DNA of 52,242 nt. Origin: JAQBGV01 sp032128395 (lineage in GTDB: Bacteria > Planctomycetota > UBA8108 > UBA1146). The translations under genes were made by a program, and so were the position numbers. The stretch is from contig JAQBGV010000073.1 of NCBI GenBank assembly GCA_032128395.1, positions 1-52,242 on the forward strand, read 5' to 3'. Positions within the stretch are counted from its first letter, which is position 1. The number at the start of each line of letters is the position of its first letter. Below are positions 16,164 through 24,884 of the stretch, one piece after another. Below the pieces are notes generated by a model that worked only from the letters and a program-made list of their open reading frames with translations, made no database searches and was not told the origin of the DNA.

Positions 16164-17393
16164 ATGACCGATCTCCTGGGTACTCCCGATCGTCGCATCT
16201 TCCTCCGCCGTGCCGGTGGGATCGCCCTCGGTCTCGTCTCCGGGGGCGTGGTCGGGTGTGTCGGCGGCGTCGCAGAAGTCTACGAGCCATCGGCGCCCAG
16301 TCGCTCGGTCGGTCACACCGGACCTCTATCCGATACTCGGGCATCCAATACGCCGGCATCCGATACGCCGGTCGTCGAGCGCGTTCCACCGCCGCTCGAC
16401 CTTCTCCCCGTTCCCGATCTCTCCGATGGGATGATCATCGGCACCCGCGCCGGACTGCGCCCGTACCGCCGCGGTGGAGTGCGCCTCGAGCTCTCATCGC
16501 TCCCGGATGGTCGCCCCATCGTCCACGACTACGGGCACGGTGGCGCGGGGATCACGCTCGCGTGGGGATGCGCGGAGGAGGTGCGCGATCTGCTCCGAGC
16601 ACGCCTCGAACCGCCGGCGACGGTGGCGGTCCTCGGCGCGGGGATCGTCGGCATGACCGCGGCGTGGGTGCTCGGTGAGGCGGGCTACGGCGTGACGCTG
16701 TACGCCCAGGGATTCACTCCGGCGACGACTTCGGATGTCGCGGGAGGGCAATGGGCGCCGTCCCTCGTCGACCTCGACCGCGGTCTCGAACGCCGCCATC
16801 GCCTGGAGCGCATCCTCCGTCGCTCGTTCCGCCGGTACCTCGCGCACGTCGGCGAAAGATACGGAGTCTTCCGTCGCGACAACTACGTGACCCCCGGACA
16901 TGGGAGCGGGCTCGCGCGAATCCCCGGCGGGATACTTCCGCCGGTCGAATCGCTCGACCGCCTCCCCTTCCCCGGGCCGCCCCGGCGGGGGCGACTCTAC
17001 CGGACGCTCCTCATCGAACCGCCGACCTACCTGCCGCGCCTTCTCTCCGATCTCGAGGACCACGGGGTCGCTCGGGTTCGTCGAAGTTTCGATGCGTTCG
17101 ACGACCTCGCGACCCTCCCCGATCGCGCGGTGGTGAACTGCCTCGGACTCGGTGCGCGCGACCTCCTCCAGGACAAGGCACTGATCCCAGTGCGGGGGCA
17201 GCTCGTCCACCTCAGACCGCAGGCGCTTCCGTACCTGGTCAGTCACGAGGGATACATTTTTCCACGCCGCGACGCGGTGGTGCTGGGGGGAACTTCTGAG
17301 TGGAACGTCTCGGATACCGAAGTGAGCGGCGGTGCAGTGCGCAGGATTCTGGAGCGACACCGGGCGTTCTTCAGCACGGTTCCAGTGGGTTGA
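16164..17393 (+). CDS. Tat-exported D-amino-acid-oxidase-like FAD enzyme, permuted order
   Basis: 409 residues. The N-terminus has DRRIFLRRAGG plus a hydrophobic run ending GVVGC, a twin-arginine signal possibly with a lipobox. Next come GTRAGLRPYRR (93-103) and VHDYGHGGAGITLAWGCA (about 120-137). In ordinary D-amino-acid oxidases these elements lie at the C-terminus, as the substrate-carboxylate Arg and the FAD-binding glycine loop. Only afterwards comes the Rossmann motif VAVLGAGIVGMTAA (154-167). TSDVAGGQWAP and the substrate domain follow, and the protein ends where the C-terminal part would normally begin. The family oxidises amines or D-amino acids; the substrate is unknown. Similar order exists, as far as I recall, in other bacterial DAO-like proteins. 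Confidence 0.75.
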   Translation: MTDLLGTPDRRIFLRRAGGIALGLVSGGVVGCVGGVAEVYEPSAPSRSVGHTGPLSDTRASNTPASDTPVVERVPPPLDLLPVPDLSDGMIIGTRAGLRPYRRGGVRLELSSLPDGRPIVHDYGHGGAGITLAWGCAEEVRDLLRARLEPPATVAVLGAGIVGMTAAWVLGEAGYGVTLYAQGFTPATTSDVAGGQWAPSLVDLDRGLERRHRLERILRRSFRRYLAHVGERYGVFRRDNYVTPGHGSGLARIPGGILPPVESLDRLPFPGPPRRGRLYRTLLIEPPTYLPRLLSDLEDHGVARVRRSFDAFDDLATLPDRAVVNCLGLGARDLLQDKALIPVRGQLVHLRPQALPYLVSHEGYIFPRRDAVVLGGTSEWNVSDTEVSGGAVRRILERHRAFFSTVPVG

Positions 17394-17704
17394 TCACCGG
17401 GGCGCTCACCAGCGGTCGTCGTCTCCGACACGAGGACCGGCGGGACTTCGAGCCTGCTTCGCGGAGGTAGAACGCGATCGCCGGCTTGCCGTACTCATCG
17501 ACGGTGGAATGTAGAAGCTCGACGGGACCGCCGCTCCAGGATCTCGGCGACCTCGTGCAGGACGTACCCGCTCCAGGAGTCGGGAACGAGCTCGAGGTCG
17601 ACTTGGTACTCTAGGGTGACCCCGGGGGTGGCGGGGTATCGCGAGTCGGTACAGCCGGCGAGGAGCAGCGAGAGCAAGCGAAGCAGGGTCCGATGCATGT
17701 TCAT
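17371..17704 (-). pseudogene. Frameshifted small lipoprotein gene
   Basis: The ATG at 17704 opens a lipoprotein signal (MHRTLLRLLSLLLAGC) followed by about 45 residues (GVTLEYQVDLELVPDSW) and stops at 17495. In the next frame, the DNA from about 17535 reads GPVELLHSTVDEYGKPAIAFY, protein-like sequence continuing the same theme. A single-base change near 17537 would join the two. The second frame runs to 17371, overlapping the flavoprotein end on the other strand, so the true C-terminus is unclear. It is either a real frameshift or a sequencing error. No family is recognised. Confidence 0.4.
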
Positions 17705-17960
17705 CACCCATGGGAGGTCTGTTCGGCAGTGATCGGCGGCTCTCGACCTCACTCTCGGCGAATCACCGGCTGGCATCGAGGCAGCACCCTCTGCGGGGCG
17801 GATTTGGCTCCCGGGCTTGCCGCGGACGCCTCTTGAGGATTCAATGGAGGCTCGCGGTCTCGTCCACGGTCGCGATCGGGTTCTGGAATCCTCTCAGATC
17901 TCTGTCCTCTGGGTATCGAGGATGACAATTCGACCATCATGGTGAGAAGGAGTGTGAGCG

Positions 17961-19307
17961 ATGCGCCACGGCCGCACCGCCCTGCAGGGTGTTTTTCTGC
18001 TGCTCGGGCTTTCGATCGGAATTCCACTCTTCGCACAGAAGAGCCTCTACGTCTCGAACGAGTCCACTTTCCCGGGGAACTCGATTCAGGCGCAGGTGCT
18101 GGGCGACACCGATGAACCGATCATGGCGTTCACGTTCGGTCTTCGCCACGACGCCGCCCGTCTGACCCCGACCCTCGCCGTTCAGGGTGCGGCAGCGCTG
18201 GCGACGAACGGGGGCCTGGGCGCCGAGTACTTCGTCCCCAACTTGGCTGCCTTCAACGGCCCGGGCATCACCGTCGCTTGTCTCTTCACGATCGCCGCTC
18301 CCGATGAGATCCCGATCGGAATCGGCCATGAGCTGGTGGTCATGACCTACGACACGAATGCCGCGTCGCCACCCGCCTCGACGACTCTCATCGTGCCCGC
18401 GGCCGACCTCGGAACCCCGGCGGTGAACATCGTCTTCACGGTCAGTGGGGTGAGCGCATTCCCCACCACCACGAACGGTTCCGTGTTCTTCGATGTGCCT
18501 GCTCCGACTGGCGTCACTTGCGCGCTCACCAACAGCTGTACCTGCGCGTTCTCCATCAATTGGACCAACGGAGCGGCGTACGACTCGGTCGAAGTGCGCC
18601 TCGATGGCGGTCTGGTCGCTACGCTCCCCGGCGGAGCGACGAGCGCCAACGTGAGCCTCCCCGGCCCTGGCACCGGTTCGGTGTGTGTCCGCGGCGTCGT
18701 TGCGGGGACCGGCTCGGCGGACTCCTGTTGCACCGCCAACTGCCCGGTCGTCGTCCCGGCGCCGCCGCCGACCGGCCTCACCTGTGCGATCGCCAGCTCG
18801 GACCCGTCGGGGTGCACCGTCGATGTCAGTTGGACCCTCGCCGGGGTCTACACCGCGATCGACGTGACGGTCGGCGGTGTCGTCGTCGCCACCCTCCCCG
18901 GTGGCGCGACCACGACCACCGTGTCGCTCCCGATCGACCCGATCGCGGAGCAGGTCTGCCTGCTCGCGACCGATGAATGCGGAGTACCGCTCTCGTCGAG
19001 CGTCTGCTGCGGCGTCACCTGCCTTCCCGGCCCGATCTTTCGCCGTGGGGACTGCAACGACGACGGCGGGATCGACATCGCCGACGTGATCCGCGGCCTC
19101 GACATTCTCTTTTCGGGGGCGGCCGCTGCTGCGTGCGACGACTCCTGCGACAACAACGACGACGGCGGGTTCGACATCTCGGATGCGGTCTACCTGCTCG
19201 CGACCCTCTTCACGGGTGGCCCACCGCCCCCGGCGCCGAACCCGGCGTGCGGAATCGACCCGACGGCGGACCCCCTCGGCTGCGTGGCGAACACCTCCTG
19301 CCCCTGA
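17961..19307 (+). CDS. Secreted protein: cohesin-like domain, two FN3-like repeats, dockerin
   Basis: 448 residues with AGAAGGAGTG before the ATG. The signal peptide ends near LFAQ. Residues ~30-170 form a beta-rich domain similar in layout to cohesin-like/adhesin domains (FTFGLRHDAARLTP). Two ~85-residue repeats follow, each with PTG(V/L)TCA at the start and VATLPGGAT in the middle, which is FN3-like with paired cysteines. The C-terminal ~90 residues are a dockerin-like Ca-binding pair (RGDCNDDGGIDIADVIRGL, then CDNNDDGGFDISDAVYLL) and the family tail GGPPPPAPNPACGIDPTADP. It is probably extracellular; its binding partner is unknown. A strong hairpin follows. Confidence 0.8.
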   Translation: MRHGRTALQGVFLLLGLSIGIPLFAQKSLYVSNESTFPGNSIQAQVLGDTDEPIMAFTFGLRHDAARLTPTLAVQGAAALATNGGLGAEYFVPNLAAFNGPGITVACLFTIAAPDEIPIGIGHELVVMTYDTNAASPPASTTLIVPAADLGTPAVNIVFTVSGVSAFPTTTNGSVFFDVPAPTGVTCALTNSCTCAFSINWTNGAAYDSVEVRLDGGLVATLPGGATSANVSLPGPGTGSVCVRGVVAGTGSADSCCTANCPVVVPAPPPTGLTCAIASSDPSGCTVDVSWTLAGVYTAIDVTVGGVVVATLPGGATTTTVSLPIDPIAEQVCLLATDECGVPLSSSVCCGVTCLPGPIFRRGDCNDDGGIDIADVIRGLDILFSGAAAAACDDSCDNNDDGGFDISDAVYLLATLFTGGPPPPAPNPACGIDPTADPLGCVANTSCP

Positions 19308-19332
19308 ACAACGCTCGATCTCTGAATCGAAG

Positions 19333-19366
19333 GAGCCCGGAGCGGGATCGCCGCTCCGGGCTCTTT
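19333..19366 (+). terminator. Rho-independent terminator
   Basis: GAGCCCGGAGCGG (19333-19345) pairs perfectly with CCGCTCCGGGCTC (19351-19363) around a 5-base loop, followed by TTT. It lies 26 bases after the dockerin protein stop. Confidence 0.85.
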
Positions 19367-19402
19367 CACTTCTCGCGTTTCCCCTCGAGGGTGCCCCGAG
19401 AA

Positions 19403-19417
19403 CGTCGGGACGGTCCC
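19403..19417. repeat. GGGAC-N-GTCCC palindrome
   Basis: CGTCGGGACGGTCCC matches the palindromic units near 29.9-30.1 kb (CGTTGGGACGGTCCCAACG). It lies just downstream of the minus-strand dockerin gene stop and may be an isolated half of that repeat family. Confidence 0.45.
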
Positions 19418-19427
19418 TCACGACTCT

Positions 19428-20282
19428 TCAGCAAGGCGGATAGGCGACGCACGGAAGCGAGTCCGGAGTCGGGTCGACCCCACACCCCGGAAACGGAGGC
19501 GCGGGATCGGGGCCGCTCAGGAACAGACCTTGGAGCAGGTGGACGCCGTCCCCGATGTCGACCGCGTGATCGTCGTTCGCGTCGCAGGCACTCATGCAGT
19601 CGACTGCTCCCATGCTGCCGAAGAGGATCCCGAGCACCGTCACCGCGTCCGCAAGGTCCACCATGCCGTCGGCATTGCACTCCCCTCGGACGAACGCGAG
19701 GGCGGGGAGTAGTGTGACCGTCCCGTCGACCTGCGTGGGGACCACACTAGTTCCCGTCGCCGACGTGACGACGCGGTTCTCGACCGGTGGCGATCCGAAC
19801 GAGTCATCGAACTCGATCATCGAGGAGACCGGGCCCATGCTCGCCAGGAGAACGGCGGGATTCGCCGAGTAGTGCACCGAGAGGACGGCGACCTCGGTGT
19901 CGAAGATCAGCGTCTCGAGCGACGCCGCGTCGTACAGGACGACGACGGTCACCGCCCCGGGATAGATCGTCACCCCGAAGAACTCCGGGCCTGCTCCCCC
20001 CCCGATCCCTGGCAGCGGACCGACCGGCTCGACGAAGGTCGCCGTGAGCAAGCCGGGATCGTGGGCGAGACCCATCGCGAACCCGTAGGTCGGCGCGGAG
20101 ACCCCGTTCTGCTCGAAGATCATCGCCCCGACCCTGACGGTGGCGCTGCCGGTCGTCGCATCGAAGTAGGCGACGATGTCCGGGGTTCGGTACCGGAACA
20201 CGGTCGCAGGTCCCGCCGAGCACGGGCTCGCCAGGGTGATGACCGCGGCGATCGCGAGACCGCTTCGCATGTACTGCTTCAT
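19428..20282 (-). CDS. Secreted cohesin-like/dockerin-like protein
   Basis: 284 residues from the ATG at 20282; the longer frame upstream overlaps the preceding gene. The signal peptide is MKQYMRSGLAIAAVITLASPCSA in layout. Residues ~25-185 form one beta-rich domain (FRYRTPDIVAYFDATTGSA; YGFAMGLAHDPGLLTATF) resembling the N-terminal domain of the 17961 protein. The C-terminal ~85 residues are the dockerin-like pair RGECNADGMVDLADAVTVL and CDANDDHAVDIGDGVHLL. Only 10 bases separate it from the VCBS protein gene, so translation is probably coupled. It is the third gene of the sigma-factor operon. Confidence 0.8.
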   Translation of the reverse strand: MKQYMRSGLAIAAVITLASPCSAGPATVFRYRTPDIVAYFDATTGSATVRVGAMIFEQNGVSAPTYGFAMGLAHDPGLLTATFVEPVGPLPGIGGGAGPEFFGVTIYPGAVTVVVLYDAASLETLIFDTEVAVLSVHYSANPAVLLASMGPVSSMIEFDDSFGSPPVENRVVTSATGTSVVPTQVDGTVTLLPALAFVRGECNADGMVDLADAVTVLGILFGSMGAVDCMSACDANDDHAVDIGDGVHLLQGLFLSGPDPAPPFPGCGVDPTPDSLPCVAYPPC

Positions 20283-20292
20283 CGCTGCGTGC

Positions 20293-21723
20293 TCAGAGAC
20301 ACCCGACGACCACTCCGCACGGCGGCAGCGGGTCGACGGTGGGATCCACGGCACAGTCCGGTCCCGGCGGAGGTGGTGCGGGGTTCCCGGCGAAGAGGTA
20401 TCCGAGGAGCACGATCGGATCGGCGATCCCCAGCACGCCGTCGTCATTCAGATCCCCCGCGTCGGGGCACTGGAGTGGGATCGAGATCGGCCCGAACAGT
20501 GCGGTGAGGATCCGGACCGCATCGGCGATGGTGCGCACCGCGTCGCCGTCGGCGTCCCCCCGGAGGAAATTCCCGTCGGGATGGGTGCGGTTCAGCAACA
20601 CGGTCAAGGTCCCCGCGAGCTTGTTGGCGGCGATGAGATCCTCTTGTCCATCCTCGTCGAGGTCGAGCGCCAGCACCGATACCGGATCGGGACCCGAGGA
20701 AAAATTCAGCGGCGCAGCGAAGAGGCCGCTCCCGTAGGAGAGCGACACCGTCAGGTTGGAGCTCCCGAGATTCAGCGCTGCGATGTCGAGATTCCCGTCG
20801 AGATTGAAGTCTCCGACGAGCGCCTCTCGCGGTTGGTCGCCGCAGGGAACCGGAGTGATGGACAGGAATCCTCCCGCCGGGAGCGCGGCGTAGAGCGCGA
20901 TGATGTCGAAGTTCGGGCAGGGGAAGATCAGGTCGGGAAGGCCGTCCCCGGTCACATCGTGCGCGGTCGCGGACCAGAGCGAATCGTCGATCCCGATCGA
21001 GAAGTTGAGGACGAACGGAAAGAGCCCCGCACCATCTCCGTAGCGGACGGAGAAGTTGCTGTCGATCGACGAGGTCACCGCCAGATCGACGTGACCGTTC
21101 TGGTCGAAGTCCTCCGCGACCACGTGGGATGGGCCAGCGTAGATGAACGCGGGCCAGGGGTTGGTGAACGCCCCGAGACCGTCGCCGCGGAGCAGCGTGA
21201 CCGAATCGGATCCGTGGTTCGCGACGGCGAGGTCGAGCACCCCGTCCTCGTCGAAGTCCGCGACCGCGATGGCCCACGGGGAGATCCCGACCCCGTAGCT
21301 CCCCGACACGGTGAACGCTCCGTTTCCATCGCCGAGGAAGACCGTGATGGTCCCCGCGAATACGTCCGCGGTGGCCAGGTCGAGATCACCGTCGCCATTG
21401 AAATCTGAGCTGACGATGGAGAAAGGAGCTCCGTGCGGGATCGCCGTCGACGAGAGAAACCCGCCGAGACCGTTCCCGAGGAGCACCACCACCTGATTGG
21501 CGAGAGTGCTGGCGACCGCGAGGTCGAGGTGACCATCGCCATCGAAGTCGCCCTTCGTCATCGATTCCGGAGTGGCGATCGTCACGGTAGCACCCGGCGC
21601 GAACTCGATCTGCGCCGCCACCGATCCCGGGGCGACGACTCCGCAGAGCACTCCGCACAGCACTCCGCACCACACGGCCACAGGACCGATCGTGGGGATC
21701 GCGCGTGATCTCAGAATACTCAT
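20293..21723 (-). CDS. Secreted VCBS/FG-GAP repeat protein with dockerin-like C-terminus
   Basis: 476 residues. The signal region contains a small repeat (CGVLCGVLCGVV). From about residue 50 to 390 there are around seven FG-GAP/VCBS blades, each with a Ca-binding DFDGDGHLDLAVA- or DFNGDGDLDLATA-like loop, predicting an integrin-like beta-propeller. The C-terminus (RGDADGDAVRTIADAVRIL; GDLNDDGVLGIADPIVLL) is a dockerin-like pair lacking the usual first cysteines. The ATG overlaps the sigma-factor stop by 4 bases, so expression is coupled to it. The likely role is extracellular binding or surface structure; the ligand is unknown. Confidence 0.85.
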   Translation of the reverse strand: MSILRSRAIPTIGPVAVWCGVLCGVLCGVVAPGSVAAQIEFAPGATVTIATPESMTKGDFDGDGHLDLAVASTLANQVVVLLGNGLGGFLSSTAIPHGAPFSIVSSDFNGDGDLDLATADVFAGTITVFLGDGNGAFTVSGSYGVGISPWAIAVADFDEDGVLDLAVANHGSDSVTLLRGDGLGAFTNPWPAFIYAGPSHVVAEDFDQNGHVDLAVTSSIDSNFSVRYGDGAGLFPFVLNFSIGIDDSLWSATAHDVTGDGLPDLIFPCPNFDIIALYAALPAGGFLSITPVPCGDQPREALVGDFNLDGNLDIAALNLGSSNLTVSLSYGSGLFAAPLNFSSGPDPVSVLALDLDEDGQEDLIAANKLAGTLTVLLNRTHPDGNFLRGDADGDAVRTIADAVRILTALFGPISIPLQCPDAGDLNDDGVLGIADPIVLLGYLFAGNPAPPPPGPDCAVDPTVDPLPPCGVVVGCL

Positions 21724-24700
21724 CCTCCACCTCCTCCATCGAGCGCCCGATTCACTCGAACTTCGAGCCGGTCACCCCCACCGCGGGGCACATCGAGCAC
21801 CCCGATCATCCTCCCCGATTGGATCGCGATCGCTTCTGCCGCAGGATCGGGCGGGGTCTCCCGTTGCGCGCTCTCGACGATCCGATAGTGTCCTGGTGCC
21901 AAGTGGTCCACGGTCAGCAGCCCGACCGCGGACGTGCGTCCCAGCGCGAGCGCCGCGAACGCTTCGGGATCCTGAGGGACCCACCACAGGTCCGCGTTCG
22001 CGAGCGGCGTGCCGTCGTCATGGCGGAACAAGATCGTCCGCTGAACGCGAGGCCACAGCTCGACCTGCCACGGGGCATCGTCCTTGCGCAGGTGCAGGAC
22101 CGCTCCCGTCACCGCGTGACGGCGTGGGACCAAGAGGATCCAACAGCCTTCGAGGGTCGACGCGTCGCCGACGTTCACGGGGTTCCCATCGGATCCCGCG
22201 AAGAGTCGCGACCGATCGGTCGGATCCTCGGAAGGGATGATCAACCAGTTCACCACATCGCGGACGGGGAAGCCCTCGGGATCCAAGAGCTCGATGCGTG
22301 GGAGATGTTGCTCGGGCCACGGATCGACGACCAGTTCGATCTCGCTCGCTCCTTGCGGCAGCGCGACGGTGTTCCGCGAGCCGAGGAAGGACATCCGGGG
22401 GATCTCGACCCCGTCCGCCGCGCGGAGTTGATGCGGCGCGTGCACCTGCAGGATCAGCCCGTGCTTCGGACCATCCGGGAATCCGGCCTTCGGATCGCCG
22501 AAGGCGGCCCATCGGGACTCCGGGGTGGCGATGCGCAGTGGCGGGGGATCGGTGGGAAGTCCCTCGATCTGAAAACGCCCATCGTCATCGCTCTCGGCGA
22601 TCGGGCCCCGCACTTCGTCCCCGAAGACCGCTCCGACTTGGACGCGCACCCCCGCGAGCGGGAGCCCCAGGGGAGAGACGACGCGTCCCTCGAGCGTCGC
22701 GCCACGAGGAAGCTCGACGTCGAGGGTTCGCGTCTCGAAGGGCTGCAGCGCGTGGACGGGGGTCTCAGCTGCAGCGCAATCTTCACTCTCGATCCGCAGG
22801 AGCGTGTCGCCAGGGAGAAGCGGACCGAGTCGGAAGCGGCCGTCGAGGCCGGTGGCGACTCGGACGACATCTCGAACGAAGAAGGGGCCCCCGGGGACGG
22901 CGAGCACGGTCGCATCCGCGATCGCTCCCTCGGGTCCCTGGACGATTCCTTCGACCCACGCCGCATCGGCGAGATTCAGTCGGAACGGAGATCGGCTGGA
23001 GAGCGGTCGCTCGAAGGAGGTGCGCGGGTGGTCTTCGTGCTCGACCGCGAAGCGTACGGCGCCTTCCCCCTCGGGAGCGGAGAAGATCACGGCACCGCTC
23101 CGATCGGAGGCGACTTCGATGCGCGTCCGAGGGGGGAGCGTGATCGTCACTCGAGCTTCGGAGACCGGCTGCCCGCGGGCGTCCGTCACCAGCGCGGTGC
23201 GATCGGACGCTCGGATGAGCGTGATCGTCTGCTCTGGCGGGAGTGCGAGCTCGCGCACCGCGGCGAAGCCGGGAAGGTCGATTTCGATCCGATGTTCCGC
23301 TTCTTCGAGGGGGTACGCGAACCGCCCCTCTCGGTCGGTGAGGCCGTCGAGAACGGCGCCGCTCGCTCCGATCACCCGCACCGGGACGTCCCGCTCGGGC
23401 GTGCCCCCTGGGAGCAAGACCATCACATGTCCGGTCTCTGCCGGGCGCAAGGAGACCTCGAAGAGGCCCTCGCCTTCGGTCCCACGCCTCAGTCGGGAGC
23501 GTTCCCGATGTTCGAGAAAACCAGGGGCGCGGACGAGCAGCCGATCGCGCCCTAGGTGCAGGGGAGGAAGTGTGAGCCGGCCGCTCGCATCGGTCCGCCC
23601 GACGAGCTTCGTTGCGAACGGTTGGGTGAGCCAGTCGAGGGGAGTCCGACCGCGCGCAAGTCGCTCGGAATCCATCGTCTGCGGATCGAGGTACACGTCG
23701 GCGCCGCGGATCGGATCGCCGCTGGCGCGGTTGCGCACGGCGATGAAGCGCGGGAGACCGCTGGGGAGGCGGTCGATCCTCGACGAAGGAAGGACCACGG
23801 CAAGTTCATCGTCCGGCCGCCCGTGGGTCGCCCGGCGGATAGTCTCCGACGGAGCGGCGCCAGACTCGACCGCGACGCGGTGCCCGGGCTCTGTTCCCGA
23901 TGCCTCTGGATTTCGATCGAGGAACACCACCAAGGCGACGATCACCCCGAGCACTGCGACGGGGGCGGCAGCTCGCCAGTATGGTGCGCTCCCGGCGGTA
24001 GCCGGCGCGACGCCCTCTCGCTCGGCGCGTTCCGCCGCCAGCGCCTCGAGGCGTTCGGCGGGGAGGAACAGGCCGAGTAGCGGCAAGAGCCACACCGCTC
24101 GCCGCCCACCGACGCGTCGGTCGAGCTTGGCGGTGAGGAGGATGAGGGCCCGTCGGACACGCACACGGACGGTGTTCGGTGCGATTCCCTCTTCCTCGGC
24201 GATCTCGTTCGTCGTGCGCCCACGGTAGAAGTGCTCGATGACAGTGTGGCGGTACGGCTCGGCAAGTTCGGAAGCGGCCGTGGCGACGAGCTCGCGGAGT
24301 TCCTCTTCCTCGACGCATGCCTCGGCCGGAGGGGCCGCTTCGGGGCGGGAGTGAATGCGCTCGCGCGCGACGCGCCGGGTCTCTTCTCGGTGCGAGAGGC
24401 GGATGAAGTTGCGCACCACGATCCGCAGCCACCCGCGCCGCCTTGCTGGGTCCCGCGGAGGGGAACGGAGCGCCGCGAGGTATGCGTTCTGGACGACGTC
24501 CTCGGCGAGATGGGCATCGTCGGTCAACCCGCGGGCGACCCGCAGCAACCACGCCTTGTCTTCGAGGAGCCACCGCGGCACCGCCGGGGTGATCTCTGCG
24601 TACCTCGGGGCACGGTGTTTCGGGCCTGAGTATTCCGGGGGATCCGCGAATTCCGGGAGATCCGAAGCGGGCCCCGATGAGCTGTTCCCACGGCCGTTCG

Positions 24701-24752
24701 GTCCCCCGTTTGGACGGGGGGGCGGGCTCGAACGGGGCTCTGGGGCGGTCAT
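21720..24752 (-). CDS. ECF sigma factor fused to TM helix and extracytoplasmic CarboxypepD_reg-like repeats
   Basis: 1010 residues from the ATG at 24752, with GGAG upstream. Residues 1-60 are Pro/Ser-rich. Sigma region 2 is about 62-130 (LTDDAHLAEDVVQNAYLAAL; GWLRIVVRNFIRLSHREE). Region 4 is about 150-210, with the helix-turn-helix RTTNEIAEEEGIAPNTVRVR. A TM helix lies at 261-279 (AAAPVAVLGVIVALVVFLD). The remaining ~730 residues contain about six or seven carboxypeptidase-regulatory-like beta-sandwich repeats (for example TLEGRVVSPLGLPLAGVRVQ and DDGRFQIEGLP). The layout suggests a membrane-anchored sigma factor with its own outside domain and no separate anti-sigma gene. Planctomycete ECF factors with C-terminal extensions are known; this exact combination I infer only from sequence. 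It is first in an operon with two dockerin proteins. Confidence 0.85.
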   Translation of the reverse strand: MTAPEPRSSPPPRPNGGPNGRGNSSSGPASDLPEFADPPEYSGPKHRAPRYAEITPAVPRWLLEDKAWLLRVARGLTDDAHLAEDVVQNAYLAALRSPPRDPARRRGWLRIVVRNFIRLSHREETRRVARERIHSRPEAAPPAEACVEEEELRELVATAASELAEPYRHTVIEHFYRGRTTNEIAEEEGIAPNTVRVRVRRALILLTAKLDRRVGGRRAVWLLPLLGLFLPAERLEALAAERAEREGVAPATAGSAPYWRAAAPVAVLGVIVALVVFLDRNPEASGTEPGHRVAVESGAAPSETIRRATHGRPDDELAVVLPSSRIDRLPSGLPRFIAVRNRASGDPIRGADVYLDPQTMDSERLARGRTPLDWLTQPFATKLVGRTDASGRLTLPPLHLGRDRLLVRAPGFLEHRERSRLRRGTEGEGLFEVSLRPAETGHVMVLLPGGTPERDVPVRVIGASGAVLDGLTDREGRFAYPLEEAEHRIEIDLPGFAAVRELALPPEQTITLIRASDRTALVTDARGQPVSEARVTITLPPRTRIEVASDRSGAVIFSAPEGEGAVRFAVEHEDHPRTSFERPLSSRSPFRLNLADAAWVEGIVQGPEGAIADATVLAVPGGPFFVRDVVRVATGLDGRFRLGPLLPGDTLLRIESEDCAAAETPVHALQPFETRTLDVELPRGATLEGRVVSPLGLPLAGVRVQVGAVFGDEVRGPIAESDDDGRFQIEGLPTDPPPLRIATPESRWAAFGDPKAGFPDGPKHGLILQVHAPHQLRAADGVEIPRMSFLGSRNTVALPQGASEIELVVDPWPEQHLPRIELLDPEGFPVRDVVNWLIIPSEDPTDRSRLFAGSDGNPVNVGDASTLEGCWILLVPRRHAVTGAVLHLRKDDAPWQVELWPRVQRTILFRHDDGTPLANADLWWVPQDPEAFAALALGRTSAVGLLTVDHLAPGHYRIVESAQRETPPDPAAEAIAIQSGRMIGVLDVPRGGGDRLEVRVNRALDGGGGG

Positions 24753-24884
24753 CAGGACTCCGATTTCTCTGTTCCATACGCCAGGGGCACACTCCCCCTC
24801 CAGCATCCTAGATACCGCCGAGAAGCCGTGCGATCGAGGAAGTTCCGACTTCGGGGCGCGCTCGGCTGGGAGGAAAGGAAGACC

